Source of the DNA: Clostridia bacterium
GTDB lineage: Bacteria; Bacillota; Clostridia; Oscillospirales; Acutalibacteraceae
Direction: 5' to 3'
DNA length: 64,000 nt
Assembly (NCBI GenBank): GCA_017543285.1
Contig: JAFYGK010000008.1
Span: forward strand, 42,558-106,557
The translations under genes and the position numbers were made by a program. Below, piece by piece: positions 1-7,973 of the stretch (the first letter of the stretch is position 1; every line of letters begins with the position of its first letter). The notes under the pieces were generated by a model. It worked only from the letters and a program-made list of their open reading frames with translations. It did no database searches and was not told the DNA's origin.

Positions 1-1
1 G

Positions 2-1567
2 ATCGCTCTGTCGGGGCTGGTGCTGCGGCTCAGACACCTGTCGGCCGATCCGGGTCTGCTCAGCACTGCCGCGCAGACGCAGGCCAGACTGACGCTGAAT
101 GCAGGCCAGGGCAGAGGACAGATCTATGACAGATATTTCAGAAAACTGGTAAACTGCGAGGAAAAATGGGTTTGCGTCGTCAATCCCACTCCGCGAGCGG
201 TAAAAACCATGCTGGAGCATATCGGACCGGACGATAAAGAAGCCTTTCTGAAAATGTCGGACAGTGCGAAGCCCTTTATTTACGATTGCGGAAAAGAGGT
301 AAACGGTGAGGACATAATCAGTGTGAAGGTATTCGACCGGTACGGTGAAAGCCAGCTTGCCCCGCAGCTGATAGGATATGTTGATTCAGACAGAACCGGA
401 GTCGCCGGGATAGAAAAGGCATTTGACGACTGGCTTAGACCGGTCGGACCGCAGGTCAGGATACACTATCAGGTCAACGCTCTCGGGAATGCTTTGAGCG
501 GTATTGAGCCGACAATAGACGACTCCGGTCAGGACTCTGCAAAAGGGGTCTGGCTGACCATAGATAGGAATATCCAGAAAATCGCTGAGGAGGCGGCGGA
601 AAAATACATCGAAAAGGGCGCCGTAGTTATCATGGAGGTAAACAGCGGAAATGTTGTGGCATGCGTGAGCAAGCCGGATTTCTCACCGCTCAAAGTTGCT
701 CAAAGCCTCGGCGACGGGGATTCCCCCATGCTGAACCGCGCCTTCTGCGCGTATGATCTGGGCTCTCTCTTCAAGCTTGTCACCGCCGCCGCCGCGCTGG
801 AAAGCGGGATAACGGAAAAATATCAGTATAGCTGTAAGGGAGAAATAACCGTCGGTGAAAGGCATTTCGCATGCAGCAACAGATCGGGACACGGCAGGAT
901 GGACATGACCGCCGCGATGAAAAAATCCTGCAATCCCTATTTCATCAATCTGGGTCAGTGCATCGGAGGACAAAGCATATATGATATGGCCGTAAAGCTG
1001 GGCTTTGGGAGCAGGATTTATTTTGCCGATACCCTTATTTCCTCATCAGGGAATCTTCCGGAAAAAAGCTCGCTTACCGGCGCGGCGACAGCAAATTTTT
1101 CATTCGGTCAGGGAGAGCTGCTTGCGACGCCGGTGCAGGTTTGCGCGATGGTGAACGCCATAGCTTCCGACGGAGAGTATTATGCGCCGATGATAATAAA
1201 CGGAAGAGTTGATGACAATAAAAAAGCAGCGGAGAGAAACAAAAGCGACGGAGTGCGGGTGATGAGCACCGATACCGCACAGAGTATTCAGCAAATGATG
1301 CGCGAGGTTTTGGAGGAGGACGGAACGGGAAATGAAGCAAGGTCGGATATTGTGACGGCTGCCGGAAAGACGGCAACAGCTCAGACAGGAATGATAAAAG
1401 ACGGCAAAAGGGTGGAACATTCATGGTTCGGGGGATTTTTCCCGTATCTGCTGCCGAAGTATTCGGTTGTGGTTTTTTGCGAAGACACAAGCGACGGACG
1501 CGCTACGGCCCAGCCTGTTTTCAGATACATCTCCGAAGCGATGACAGAAAATGCGGAAAACTATTAA
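2..1567 (+). CDS. Penicillin-binding protein, transpeptidase domain (5' partial)
   Basis: The reading frame is open from base 2, so the true start lies upstream of the window. At least 521 residues are present. The protein should cross-link peptidoglycan outside the membrane. A hydrophobic stretch at the very edge is probably the end of a membrane anchor, followed by a dimerisation-like region with an IYDRYFRKLV motif. Numbering from the ATG at base 20, the SxxK motif is SLFK (Ser249 and Lys252), the SxN motif is SCN at 303-305, and the third motif reads KTA at 450-452 where KTG is usual. No PASTA domain follows. It resembles a compact class B PBP of the SpoVD/PBP2 type. It runs convergently toward the DIP1984-family gene. 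The altered third motif leaves some doubt about activity, but the surrounding sequence (AAGKTATAQTG) is well kept. Confidence 0.85.
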   Translation: MALSGLVLRLRHLSADPGLLSTAAQTQARLTLNAGQGRGQIYDRYFRKLVNCEEKWVCVVNPTPRAVKTMLEHIGPDDKEAFLKMSDSAKPFIYDCGKEVNGEDIISVKVFDRYGESQLAPQLIGYVDSDRTGVAGIEKAFDDWLRPVGPQVRIHYQVNALGNALSGIEPTIDDSGQDSAKGVWLTIDRNIQKIAEEAAEKYIEKGAVVIMEVNSGNVVACVSKPDFSPLKVAQSLGDGDSPMLNRAFCAYDLGSLFKLVTAAAALESGITEKYQYSCKGEITVGERHFACSNRSGHGRMDMTAAMKKSCNPYFINLGQCIGGQSIYDMAVKLGFGSRIYFADTLISSSGNLPEKSSLTGAATANFSFGQGELLATPVQVCAMVNAIASDGEYYAPMIINGRVDDNKKAAERNKSDGVRVMSTDTAQSIQQMMREVLEEDGTGNEARSDIVTAAGKTATAQTGMIKDGKRVEHSWFGGFFPYLLPKYSVVVFCEDTSDGRATAQPVFRYISEAMTENAENY

Positions 1568-2053
1568 ATCGGGGCAAAAAGGCGCCATGAGCAGCAAAAA
1601 ACCGGCAGAGACAGCCTTGCTTCAGCCGCGCGACAGTTATTCCGCGAACGCCTTGGCGGGTACGGACGCTCAATATACGGCAAAAGACCGTCCGGTCAAA
1701 CGGACGGTCCAATGATGGAAAAATCGGTGAATAGAATTCAGGCGGTAATATCCCCGTACCCGACCCTCGCCGGCAGTCAAGATCCGGTGATGCTTTGTAA
1801 GCGCTGAGCACAGCATAACAATGCGTTTGTGCGCTGTCTGGGCATAATTATAAACAAATGCGCTGCCCGGCACGCCATATCCCGCGGTGATTGCCTCCGC
1901 CGCAAAAGGTTGATCTTCGCCCTGTCGGTTAACAGCTTATACAGATTTCGATTTGAAAAAACGCCGGAAAAAGTCAATTTTTAAACCGAGACCGGTATAA
2001 TGATTCCGCCTGAATACGCACCCGGAACAACAGGCACAAACCCAAAACCCTTA
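1568..2053. other. Gene-free stretch between convergent genes
   Basis: About 490 bases lie between the stop of the penicillin-binding protein and the stop of the DIP1984-family gene. I see no convincing ORF or tRNA. The one clear structure is a perfect 9-bp hairpin at 1686-1709. The rest contains short minus-strand reading frames with no recognisable family and no good ribosome-binding site. Confidence 0.5.
1682..1709 (-). terminator. Hairpin, possible minus-strand terminator
   Basis: GACCGTCCG at 1686-1694 pairs perfectly with CGGACGGTC at 1701-1709 around a 6-base loop. Read on the minus strand the stem is followed by TTTTG, a short U-tract. It could terminate transcripts leaving the DIP1984-family gene about 345 bases upstream. 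The plus-strand side has no T run. Confidence 0.45.
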
Positions 2054-2506
2054 TCAAAGCAGTTCGGCGGTCCAGTTTGCCTGCTGCAGGGCATTGTCGG
2101 TCAGCCGAAGCTCACGGCTCATGTCATCGACCTGCCGGCGGAGCTCCCGGACATCAACAGTGCTGAGAATCTTTATCTCGGTTCTCGAGGCGCGAGCCGC
2201 CAGATCGCTCGCTGCATTCAGAAAATCACGCATTATGGATATTTCAAGCGTCAGAGCGTCCTTTTTGGCAATAAGCTCGGTCAGCGTTTTTCCGTCAACG
2301 ACGGTGTTTCCGTTGGTTTTGTTTATACGCGCCATCAGTTCCTCAAGGCGCTCGACACACTCTTTCATTTCGGCAAGAAGCTGTTGAGGATCCTCGGCCG
2401 GTTTTTCGCCTTCCTGAACGGTTGCATTTGCCTGCAGGCGATAACGGAGCTGCTCCAGCCGGGAATTGAGATCGGCGCGCTCCTGCAGGGCTTCTGCTAA
2501 TTTCAT
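2054..2506 (-). CDS. DIP1984 family protein
   Basis: The 150-residue protein begins MKLAEALQERADLNSRLEQL and contains the stretches VQEGEKPAEDP, RINKTNG and VDVRELRRQVDDMSRELR. These match the DIP1984 (septicolysin-like) family, whose molecular role is not well established. It is predicted to be soluble and largely alpha-helical or coiled coil, with no signal peptide. I chose the ATG at 2506 over the upstream in-frame ATG at 2518 because GGAGG sits just ahead of it and overlaps the earlier codon. It lies downstream of glgA on the same strand, after about 145 bases containing a weak hairpin, so it is probably a separate unit. Confidence 0.85.
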   Translation of the reverse strand: MKLAEALQERADLNSRLEQLRYRLQANATVQEGEKPAEDPQQLLAEMKECVERLEELMARINKTNGNTVVDGKTLTELIAKKDALTLEISIMRDFLNAASDLAARASRTEIKILSTVDVRELRRQVDDMSRELRLTDNALQQANWTAELL

Positions 2507-2591
2507 AAAAACCTCCATTTGAAACTGAGTATTGCTTTACGCGGATTTTGTTTGACTTTCAGTATGGCATTATCCGCATGAAAATCAACGT

Positions 2592-2621
2592 GCCTGCCGT
2601 TGCTCAAGGAGTGTGGCAGGC
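2592..2621 (-). terminator. Weak hairpin downstream of glgA
   Basis: GCCTGCC at 2592-2598 pairs with GGCAGGC at 2615-2621. On the minus strand it follows glgA by about 30 bases, and the sequence after it is only modestly T-rich. It may be a weak terminator or a processing hairpin closing the glycogen operon. Confidence 0.35.
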
Positions 2622-2652
2622 GCCCTGATTATTTGATCATATCATTAATCAA

Positions 2653-4074
2653 TCAAACCTTGGTGATGAGCCTGTACAGCTTGATATACTCGTTTGCCGA
2701 GCGGCCCCAGCTGAAATCACTGTTGAGAGCGCGCTCAATCAGAACTTTCCACTCGTCCCGACGGGAATATGTCTGAATCGCACGGCGCACGGCGTTAAGC
2801 ATATCGTGCGCGTTGTAGGTCTGGAAGGTAAAACCGTTTCCTTCCCCGTCGCCGCAGTCCTGAACACTGTCCTTGAGACCGCCTGTTTCGCGGACAATGG
2901 GAATAGTTCCGTAGCGAAGCGACACCATCTGCGCCAGACCGCAGGGTTCGCTCTGCGACGGCATAAGAAAGATGTCCGCGCCGGCGTAGATCTTATGGGC
3001 CAGTTCGGGGATAAAGCCGAGAGTAACGGCGAGCTTTCCGGGATATTTTTCCTGCATCTCCCTGAAGAAGCTTTCATACATCCAGTCTCCTGAGCCGAGC
3101 AGCACAAACTGAACATCGCCCTGGATGATTTCCTCGAAAACATGCTTGACAAGATCGAGTCCTTTATGTGAAACCAGTCTCGTGACCATCGCTATCAAAG
3201 GGACGTCGGGATTCTGAGGGAGCCCGAGCCGTTCCTGAAGCAGCCTTTTGTTTTCGGCCTTGCCGGAATAGTCCTGCGGTGAGAAATTCCTGTAAATAAG
3301 TCCGTCCTTTTCGGGATTATAATTATCCGTATCTATGCCGTTGAGTATGCCGCTGAGTTTATCCCGGTTTTTGCGCAGCATACCGTCAAGACCGTGAGCA
3401 AACCACGGATCGAGTATTTCCTCGGCATATGTCGGGCTTACCGTTGAAATGCGGTCGCATGCTTCCATGGCACCCTTCATAAGGTTGATTGCGCCGTCGA
3501 ATTCGACGAGTCCCTTTGCCTCCCACGGTATACCGAAAACATCGCCGAGAATATCCATATTGTAGATGCCCTGGTATTGGATATTGTGTATTGTGAACAG
3601 CGTTTTAATGTCTTCGTAACCTTCCTGATCCTGATAAAACAGTCTGTAATAGATGGGCACGAGCGCCGTCTGCCAGTCGTTGCAGTGGATGACGTCCGGA
3701 TGATAATCTACCGCCGTAATGACCTCAAGAGCCGCTCTTGATAAAAACGCAAAACGCTCCGCGTCGTCGTAGTAACCATAGAGACCCTGGCGCTTGAAAT
3801 AGTACTGATTGTCCAAAAGATAGTAGGTAACTCCTCCGTGCCTTGCCTCATAGATTCCGCAGTACTGTCTGCGCCATGAAACCGGAACCGAGATACTCGT
3901 TACAAATTTCATTTCATCGCGGAATTTCTGCGGTATATCCTCGTAAAGAGGCATGACTATGCGGCAGCCGACCAGCCGCTTTCTTATTGCCTGCGGCAGG
4001 GAACCGGCAACATCTCCCAATCCTCCCGAGGCAATAAAAGGGAGAGCTTCACTTGTTACATATAAAACCTTCAT
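2653..4074 (-). CDS. glgA: Glycogen synthase (ADP-glucose type, GT5)
   Basis: The 473-residue protein transfers glucose from ADP-glucose to the end of an alpha-1,4-glucan. It has the normal length for bacterial GlgA. The N-terminal GT5 signature is present, but the usual KTGGL reads ASGGL (MKVLYVTSEALPFIASGGLG). The Rossmann donor domain has DVIHCNDWQTALVP near 120-135, and the C-terminal GT-B half has SQSEPCGLAQMVSLRYGTIP around 375-395, the E-x-x-G-L donor-binding motif. The ATG follows AAGGAAGG on the minus strand. It is the last gene of the glgC-glgD-glgA operon, separated from glgD by a 134-base spacer with a 10-bp hairpin. Confidence 0.95.
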   Translation of the reverse strand: MKVLYVTSEALPFIASGGLGDVAGSLPQAIRKRLVGCRIVMPLYEDIPQKFRDEMKFVTSISVPVSWRRQYCGIYEARHGGVTYYLLDNQYYFKRQGLYGYYDDAERFAFLSRAALEVITAVDYHPDVIHCNDWQTALVPIYYRLFYQDQEGYEDIKTLFTIHNIQYQGIYNMDILGDVFGIPWEAKGLVEFDGAINLMKGAMEACDRISTVSPTYAEEILDPWFAHGLDGMLRKNRDKLSGILNGIDTDNYNPEKDGLIYRNFSPQDYSGKAENKRLLQERLGLPQNPDVPLIAMVTRLVSHKGLDLVKHVFEEIIQGDVQFVLLGSGDWMYESFFREMQEKYPGKLAVTLGFIPELAHKIYAGADIFLMPSQSEPCGLAQMVSLRYGTIPIVRETGGLKDSVQDCGDGEGNGFTFQTYNAHDMLNAVRRAIQTYSRRDEWKVLIERALNSDFSWGRSANEYIKLYRLITKV

Positions 4075-4130
4075 GTCAGCCTTCCTTTCGCTTATAATAT
4101 CCGATCCGTTTCAAACAGATCAAATGCTCA

Positions 4131-4162
4131 GAGTGATCCGCCGGAAATGCGTCGGATCACTC
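4131..4162 (-). other. Intercistronic hairpin between glgD and glgA
   Basis: GAGTGATCCG at 4131-4140 pairs perfectly with CGGATCACTC at 4153-4162 across a 12-base loop. No T-tract follows on the minus strand, so it is not a canonical terminator. It may act as an RNA stability or processing element that sets GlgA output relative to GlgC/GlgD. Confidence 0.6.
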
Positions 4163-4208
4163 GCAGTTATTCGGTAACCCGTCTGTTGGCCGATCCGGCG
4201 CACCGGAA

Positions 4209-5324
4209 TTAAACGACCCTGTTCTTATTGATGAACACCGGATATGTTTTGTGGCCCATAAAGGTTCTGCCGTCCTTGATAATAACGTCCTTATCGGTAA
4301 TAACACTGTCAAGCGTGCAGTTTTCACCTATATATGTTCCCTGGATGATGATGGAATTCTTCACTTTTGTTCCCTTGCCGATCTTTACTCCGCGGAAGAT
4401 GACCGAGTTTTCTACCTCGCCTTCGATTATACAGCCATCGGCAAGCACGCTGTTTCTGACATTGCTGGACAGACCGTATTTTGTCGGCATATCGTCTTTG
4501 TCCTTTGTATAGATCGGGCGGCCGTTGGGGAATACCTGCGATCTCACATCATCTTTGAGCAGATCCATGCTTACCTCATAGTAGGATTCAAGGCTGTGGA
4601 TCACGCCGATGTATGTATCGAAACTGAAAGCGGTGTACTTTCCGTTTTTGATATTTGTCTGCAAGACATCGCGGCCGAAATGGGTTGCGCCGCGGGCTAC
4701 GGCATCCTCGACAATGCGGATAAGATAATCCTTTTTAAACATGTAGATATTCAGGCCGAAATTGCATTCGCCCTCGACGTTGGGGGATACCTCTATATTA
4801 TTGATGGTATGGTCGAGATTTATACCCAGCACGATATTGTCGGGAGTATTGTCCGGGATTCTGCCGTATTTATATACTATGGTTACATCGCTGTCTGTTT
4901 CAAAATGATGCGAAATGAGCTTGGTAAAATCGAAATTGGCGACGCAGTCGCTGTCGGTCATGAGGATATAGTCCTCGGGGCTGTGCTTGAGGAAATTGAA
5001 GACGCTTTTAAGAGCCTCGATGCGGCTCATATAGAGGGCGTTTCCTTCACCGTACGGCGGCAGTATTACAAGACCGTCGCGTTTTCTGGAAAGATCCCAT
5101 GCCTTGCCCGAACCGAGATGATCCATCAACGAGCGATAATTGGATTTTGTGATGACGCCGACCTTTGTTATGCCTGAGTTTACCATACCGGAAAGCATGA
5201 AATCTATCAGACGGTAACGGCTTCCGAAGGGGACGCTTGCCATTGTACGCACTGCGGTCAGCTCACGCATTTGTTCGTCATGCATATTGGAAAAGATCAG
5301 ACCGGCAACATTGTTTCTTCTCAT
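4209..5324 (-). CDS. glgD: Glucose-1-phosphate adenylyltransferase subunit GlgD
   Basis: The 371-residue protein is a GlgC paralogue with a nucleotidyltransferase domain (VPFGSRYRLIDFMLSGMVNSGI near residues 32-53) and a C-terminal left-handed beta-helix of hexapeptide repeats (about 290-350). It lacks the N-terminal GGxGxRL loop that GlgC uses to bind nucleotide; the equivalent stretch reads GLIFSNMHDEQM. In Firmicutes GlgD is a non-catalytic partner that modulates GlgC in a heterotetramer. It starts 13 bases after the glgC stop, preceded by AAGGAGGGG, which fits translation in a fixed ratio. It is certain as a family member; the regulatory role is family knowledge. Confidence 0.93.
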   Translation of the reverse strand: MRRNNVAGLIFSNMHDEQMRELTAVRTMASVPFGSRYRLIDFMLSGMVNSGITKVGVITKSNYRSLMDHLGSGKAWDLSRKRDGLVILPPYGEGNALYMSRIEALKSVFNFLKHSPEDYILMTDSDCVANFDFTKLISHHFETDSDVTIVYKYGRIPDNTPDNIVLGINLDHTINNIEVSPNVEGECNFGLNIYMFKKDYLIRIVEDAVARGATHFGRDVLQTNIKNGKYTAFSFDTYIGVIHSLESYYEVSMDLLKDDVRSQVFPNGRPIYTKDKDDMPTKYGLSSNVRNSVLADGCIIEGEVENSVIFRGVKIGKGTKVKNSIIIQGTYIGENCTLDSVITDKDVIIKDGRTFMGHKTYPVFINKNRVV

Positions 5325-5337
5325 TATTTTCCCCTCC

Positions 5338-6546
5338 TTACTTTACGTTTTTGTCAATCATGGCCTTTGGAGCGACAACCGCGCCCTTGCCGACGGTGAT
5401 TCCGTCGCCGACAACGGCAACGCCCCAGTCGCTGAAGCTGTCCTTCATGGTTTCGGGACGCGCTCCGACGACGGCGCCGGATTTAATTATTGCGTTTTCC
5501 GAAATGATAGCGTACTGAACGGTCGCTCCGTCCTCGATGACGGCTCCGGGCATTATGATGGAGTCGCGCACGGTGGCGCCTTTGCCGATGGTCACGTTGG
5601 AGAAAATAACGGAGAAATCGACGTTTCCATGGATTACGCTGCCCTCGGTGATTATGGAATTCTGTACCTTGGCGGTTTCGGAAATATACTGCGGAGGCAT
5701 GCCCGGGTTCCTGCTGTAGATTCTCCATGCCGAGTCGGAAAGATCGAGCCCGACATTTGGATCGAGCAGGTCCATATTTGCTTCCCAGAGCGAATCAATG
5801 GTTCCGACGTCCTTCCAGTAGCCTTCAAACGGATAAGCGAACATACGTTCGCCGGCGTTGAGCATTGTGGGAAGAATGTTTTTGCCGAAGTCATTGGAGG
5901 ACTTGGGATCCTGCTCGTCCTCGGCGAGATACCTTCTCAGTTTCTGCCAGTTGAACACATAGATGCCCATGGAGGCCTTGTTGCTCTTGGGCACCTTGGG
6001 CTTCTCGTCAAATTCGTATATCGAGTTGTCCTCATTGGTGTTGAGTATGCCGAAACGGGAGGCTTCCTCCATCGGAACCTCAAGAACGGCGATCGTGCAG
6101 TCGGCATTGTTCTGCTTATGGAAAGCAATCATCTTGGAATAGTCCATTTTGTAGATGTGGTCGCCGGACAGAACTACGACGTAGTCGGGATCATATCTGT
6201 CAATATAGGCAGTGTTCTGATAAATGGCGTTTGCCGTGCCTTTGTACCAGTCTGCTCCCTTGCTGCGCTGATAGGGCGGCAGAACGGTGACGCCTCCGTG
6301 GATACGGTCCAGATCCCACGGAAGACCGGAGCCGATGTATTCGTTTAGCACCAGCGGCTGATACTGGGTCAGGACGCCTACCGTTTCAATGCCCGAATTA
6401 ATGCAGTTGGAAAGCGGGAAATCTATTATGCGGTATTTTCCGCCGTAAGGAACGGCGGGTTTTGCCAGACTTTTGGTCAAAACTCCGAGGCGGCTTCCCT
6501 GGCCGCCCGCCAGAAGCATGGCAACGCATTCCTGTTTTCGAAACAT
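5338..6546 (-). CDS. glgC: Glucose-1-phosphate adenylyltransferase (ADP-glucose pyrophosphorylase)
   Basis: The 402-residue enzyme makes ADP-glucose from ATP and glucose-1-phosphate, the committed step of glycogen synthesis. The N-terminal loop [10 protein letters not shown] and the following [15 protein letters not shown] segment form the nucleotide site. [13 protein letters not shown] near 115-125 supplies the metal-binding aspartate, and [13 protein letters not shown] near 245 is also typical. A beta-helix of hexapeptide repeats fills about 290-400. It is first in the glg operon, with AGGAGG seven bases before its ATG and a good promoter about 50 bases upstream. Confidence 0.97.
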   Translation of the reverse strand: MFRKQECVAMLLAGGQGSRLGVLTKSLAKPAVPYGGKYRIIDFPLSNCINSGIETVGVLTQYQPLVLNEYIGSGLPWDLDRIHGGVTVLPPYQRSKGADWYKGTANAIYQNTAYIDRYDPDYVVVLSGDHIYKMDYSKMIAFHKQNNADCTIAVLEVPMEEASRFGILNTNEDNSIYEFDEKPKVPKSNKASMGIYVFNWQKLRRYLAEDEQDPKSSNDFGKNILPTMLNAGERMFAYPFEGYWKDVGTIDSLWEANMDLLDPNVGLDLSDSAWRIYSRNPGMPPQYISETAKVQNSIITEGSVIHGNVDFSVIFSNVTIGKGATVRDSIIMPGAVIEDGATVQYAIISENAIIKSGAVVGARPETMKDSFSDWGVAVVGDGITVGKGAVVAPKAMIDKNVK

Positions 6547-6594
6547 ATTGTAACCTCCTGTCAGGTAAAACTATTGATACGTTTCCCCGTGTAT

Positions 6595-6623
6595 ATTTTA
6601 ACAGTTTTGGCAAAATAATTCAA
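6595..6623 (-). promoter_or_regulatory. Predicted sigma-A promoter of the glg operon
   Basis: Read on the minus strand, TTGAAT (6618-6623) and TAAAAT (6595-6600) are separated by 17 bases. It lies about 50 bases before the glgC start. A weak Rex-like palindrome sits just upstream of the -35 (6639-6656). Confidence 0.65.
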
Positions 6624-6949
6624 GTGCATTTTAGAATTTTGTTATAACCTGTACAAATACACCTGTGCCTCTTTAGCACTATTGAATAAAAGCCATTCGC
6701 AAAGAACAGCGCGACAGATATAATATGACAGGGATAATATGAATGGCCAGTAAAGTTTTGTTTTCGATGGAAAAACTGACCGGATTATATTGACAAAAAA
6801 GCTGATAGTATTATTATGATAATTATCGGTTTTCTGTTTTATTATAACCGCGATCATTCCGGAAGGCGTTGCCCATATGGAAAACAGAGCATTTTTCAAC
6901 TGATATAGCCTTGTCAGTCTTCCCCTGCGAATAATAACCGCTCAGGCTA
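6624..6949. other. AT-rich intergenic region between divergent units
   Basis: This stretch holds no supported gene. An 85-residue minus-strand frame (6642-6899) has no ribosome-binding site or family resemblance. A TTGACA at 6790-6795 followed 19 bases later by TATGAT could be a weak plus-strand promoter, but nothing recognisable lies directly behind it. Confidence 0.4.
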
Positions 6950-6978
6950 TTTACAATACCCTCTTAATATGTTACAAT
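6950..6978 (+). promoter_or_regulatory. Predicted sigma-A promoter for the small gene at 7009
   Basis: TTTACA (6950-6955) and TACAAT (6973-6978) are separated by exactly 17 bases, about 30 bases before the ATG. This is one of the cleaner promoters in the window. Confidence 0.7.
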
Positions 6979-7008
6979 AAAGTGTATTATAATCAGGAGG
7001 ATAACGCG

Positions 7009-7308
7009 ATGGAGGAAAAGAGCAACAAGTTTTTGATGTATAAAGACAAGCCGCTTGTGCGCTGCGGCAACACCATATATTACGGCGACATGAACGACGA
7101 CTATGTGGTGATGCTTCAGGTCATGTCCACGGATAAGCATAACGACATCGACATTTCCGGCAGGGTGCTCATCCAGCTTCTCAGCACCGATCCGGACAAA
7201 AGGCCCAAGGAAAGAATCGTTAAAAAGAGTGAAAAGGTGGGGCTGTACAACGCCATGGACATCGGCGCGATATGGCTGCAGCGCGCTCTGAATGAGGAAA
7301 AGAAATAG
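7009..7308 (+). CDS. Small conserved hypothetical protein (99 aa)
   Basis: I do not recognise a named family. The protein begins MEEKSNKFLMYKDKPLVRCG and is soluble, mixed in charge, without signal peptide or membrane segment. It looks like a compact alpha/beta domain, with the first half (YKDKPLVRCGNTIYYGDMND) rich in beta-type residues and the end (AIWLQRALNEEKK) helical. The ATG at 7009 is preceded by AGGAGG at a good distance. It has its own promoter (6950-6978) and its own terminator (7345-7377), so it is a monocistronic gene that is probably expressed strongly in growth. Confidence 0.8.
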   Translation: MEEKSNKFLMYKDKPLVRCGNTIYYGDMNDDYVVMLQVMSTDKHNDIDISGRVLIQLLSTDPDKRPKERIVKKSEKVGLYNAMDIGAIWLQRALNEEKK

Positions 7309-7344
7309 CCGGAACAGACCGCTCCGGCTTAACAGCCAAAAAAG

Positions 7345-7377
7345 GCGTCTTCGGATTGTTCCGCAGACGCTTTTTTT
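7345..7377 (+). terminator. Intrinsic terminator
   Basis: GCGTCT (7345-7350) pairs with AGACGC (7365-7370), extended inside by CGGA/TCCG, followed by seven Ts. It ends the small gene at 7009 and separates it from the convergent spoVAC. Confidence 0.8.
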
Positions 7378-7407
7378 GATGCGCTTCGGCAGACGTAAGC
7401 GGCGGCG

Positions 7408-7854
7408 TCAGCGCGCAGCCGTCACAGCCCAGAAGATCACGCCGTAAATAACGCTTGTGACCGTGCCGTAAACTATAACCGGTCCGGCGATAACAAACAT
7501 TTTCGCACCAAGACCCAGCACCCAGCCCTCGCTTTTGAATTCCACGGCGGGCGATGCTATCGAGTTTGCAAAGCCGGTTATCGGGACGATAGTTCCCGCG
7601 CCGGCAATTTTTGCGAGATTGTCAAAAACACCGAACCCGGTAAAGATACATGTCAGAAAGATAAGGGTGACCGACACGCATGAGCGTGCCGACTGCTCCT
7701 GAAGGCCCAGACCGGAATAGATGTTGAAAAGCGCCTGTCCGGCGCAGCAGATGGCTCCGCCGACAAGAAAGGCGAACAGACAGTTTTTAAGGATCGGGCT
7801 GGGCGGCGTTTTGATCCTGACGAGCTGTGAATAATCATCATTGGTCATTTTCAT
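7408..7854 (-). CDS. spoVAC: Stage V sporulation protein AC
   Basis: The 148-residue membrane protein matches SpoVAC: N-terminal NDDYSQLVRIKTPPSPILKNCLFAF, then AFLVGGAICCAGQALFNIYSGLG and VPITGFANSIASPAVEFKSEG. About four hydrophobic segments are visible. In Bacillus and Clostridium, SpoVA proteins form the channel that loads and releases dipicolinic acid across the spore inner membrane, and SpoVAC can act as a mechanosensitive channel. The ATG at 7854 follows AGGAGG. No spoVAD or spoVAE follows; it stands alone and meets the 7345 terminator. It supports a sporulating lineage but does not prove the strain sporulates. Confidence 0.88.
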   Translation of the reverse strand: MKMTNDDYSQLVRIKTPPSPILKNCLFAFLVGGAICCAGQALFNIYSGLGLQEQSARSCVSVTLIFLTCIFTGFGVFDNLAKIAGAGTIVPITGFANSIASPAVEFKSEGWVLGLGAKMFVIAGPVIVYGTVTSVIYGVIFWAVTAAR

Positions 7855-7909
7855 ATCAGTCCTCCTGTCGATATAGTTATTATCCCATTTTCAACGCGAT
7901 AAATACCGA

Positions 7910-7939
7910 TATGAATTATTGCCTGTAAAACAATTCATA
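7910..7939 (+). promoter_or_regulatory. Inverted repeat upstream of the ABC ATPase
   Basis: TATGAATT (7910-7917) and AATTCATA (7932-7939) are perfect 8-base inverted arms 14 bases apart. They lie between the divergent spoVAC and ABC ATPase starts, so they could be an operator for either. The arms are AT-rich, which lowers confidence. Confidence 0.4.
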
Positions 7940-7973
7940 ATAAGAATAATCAATCTGCAGAGGAGGATCGCCC

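Noticed and set aside
4251..5177. 308-residue plus-strand reading frame
   Set aside because: It lies wholly antisense to glgD, a clear family member, and has no ribosome-binding site or recognisable motif. It is a codon-bias shadow.
5287..6348. 353-residue plus-strand reading frame
   Set aside because: It is antisense to glgC, whose motifs are complete. The valine/glycine-rich translation is typical of a shadow frame.
6642..6899. 85-residue minus-strand reading frame before glgC
   Set aside because: No ribosome-binding site, unusual composition for this genome, and it ends just before the glg promoter.
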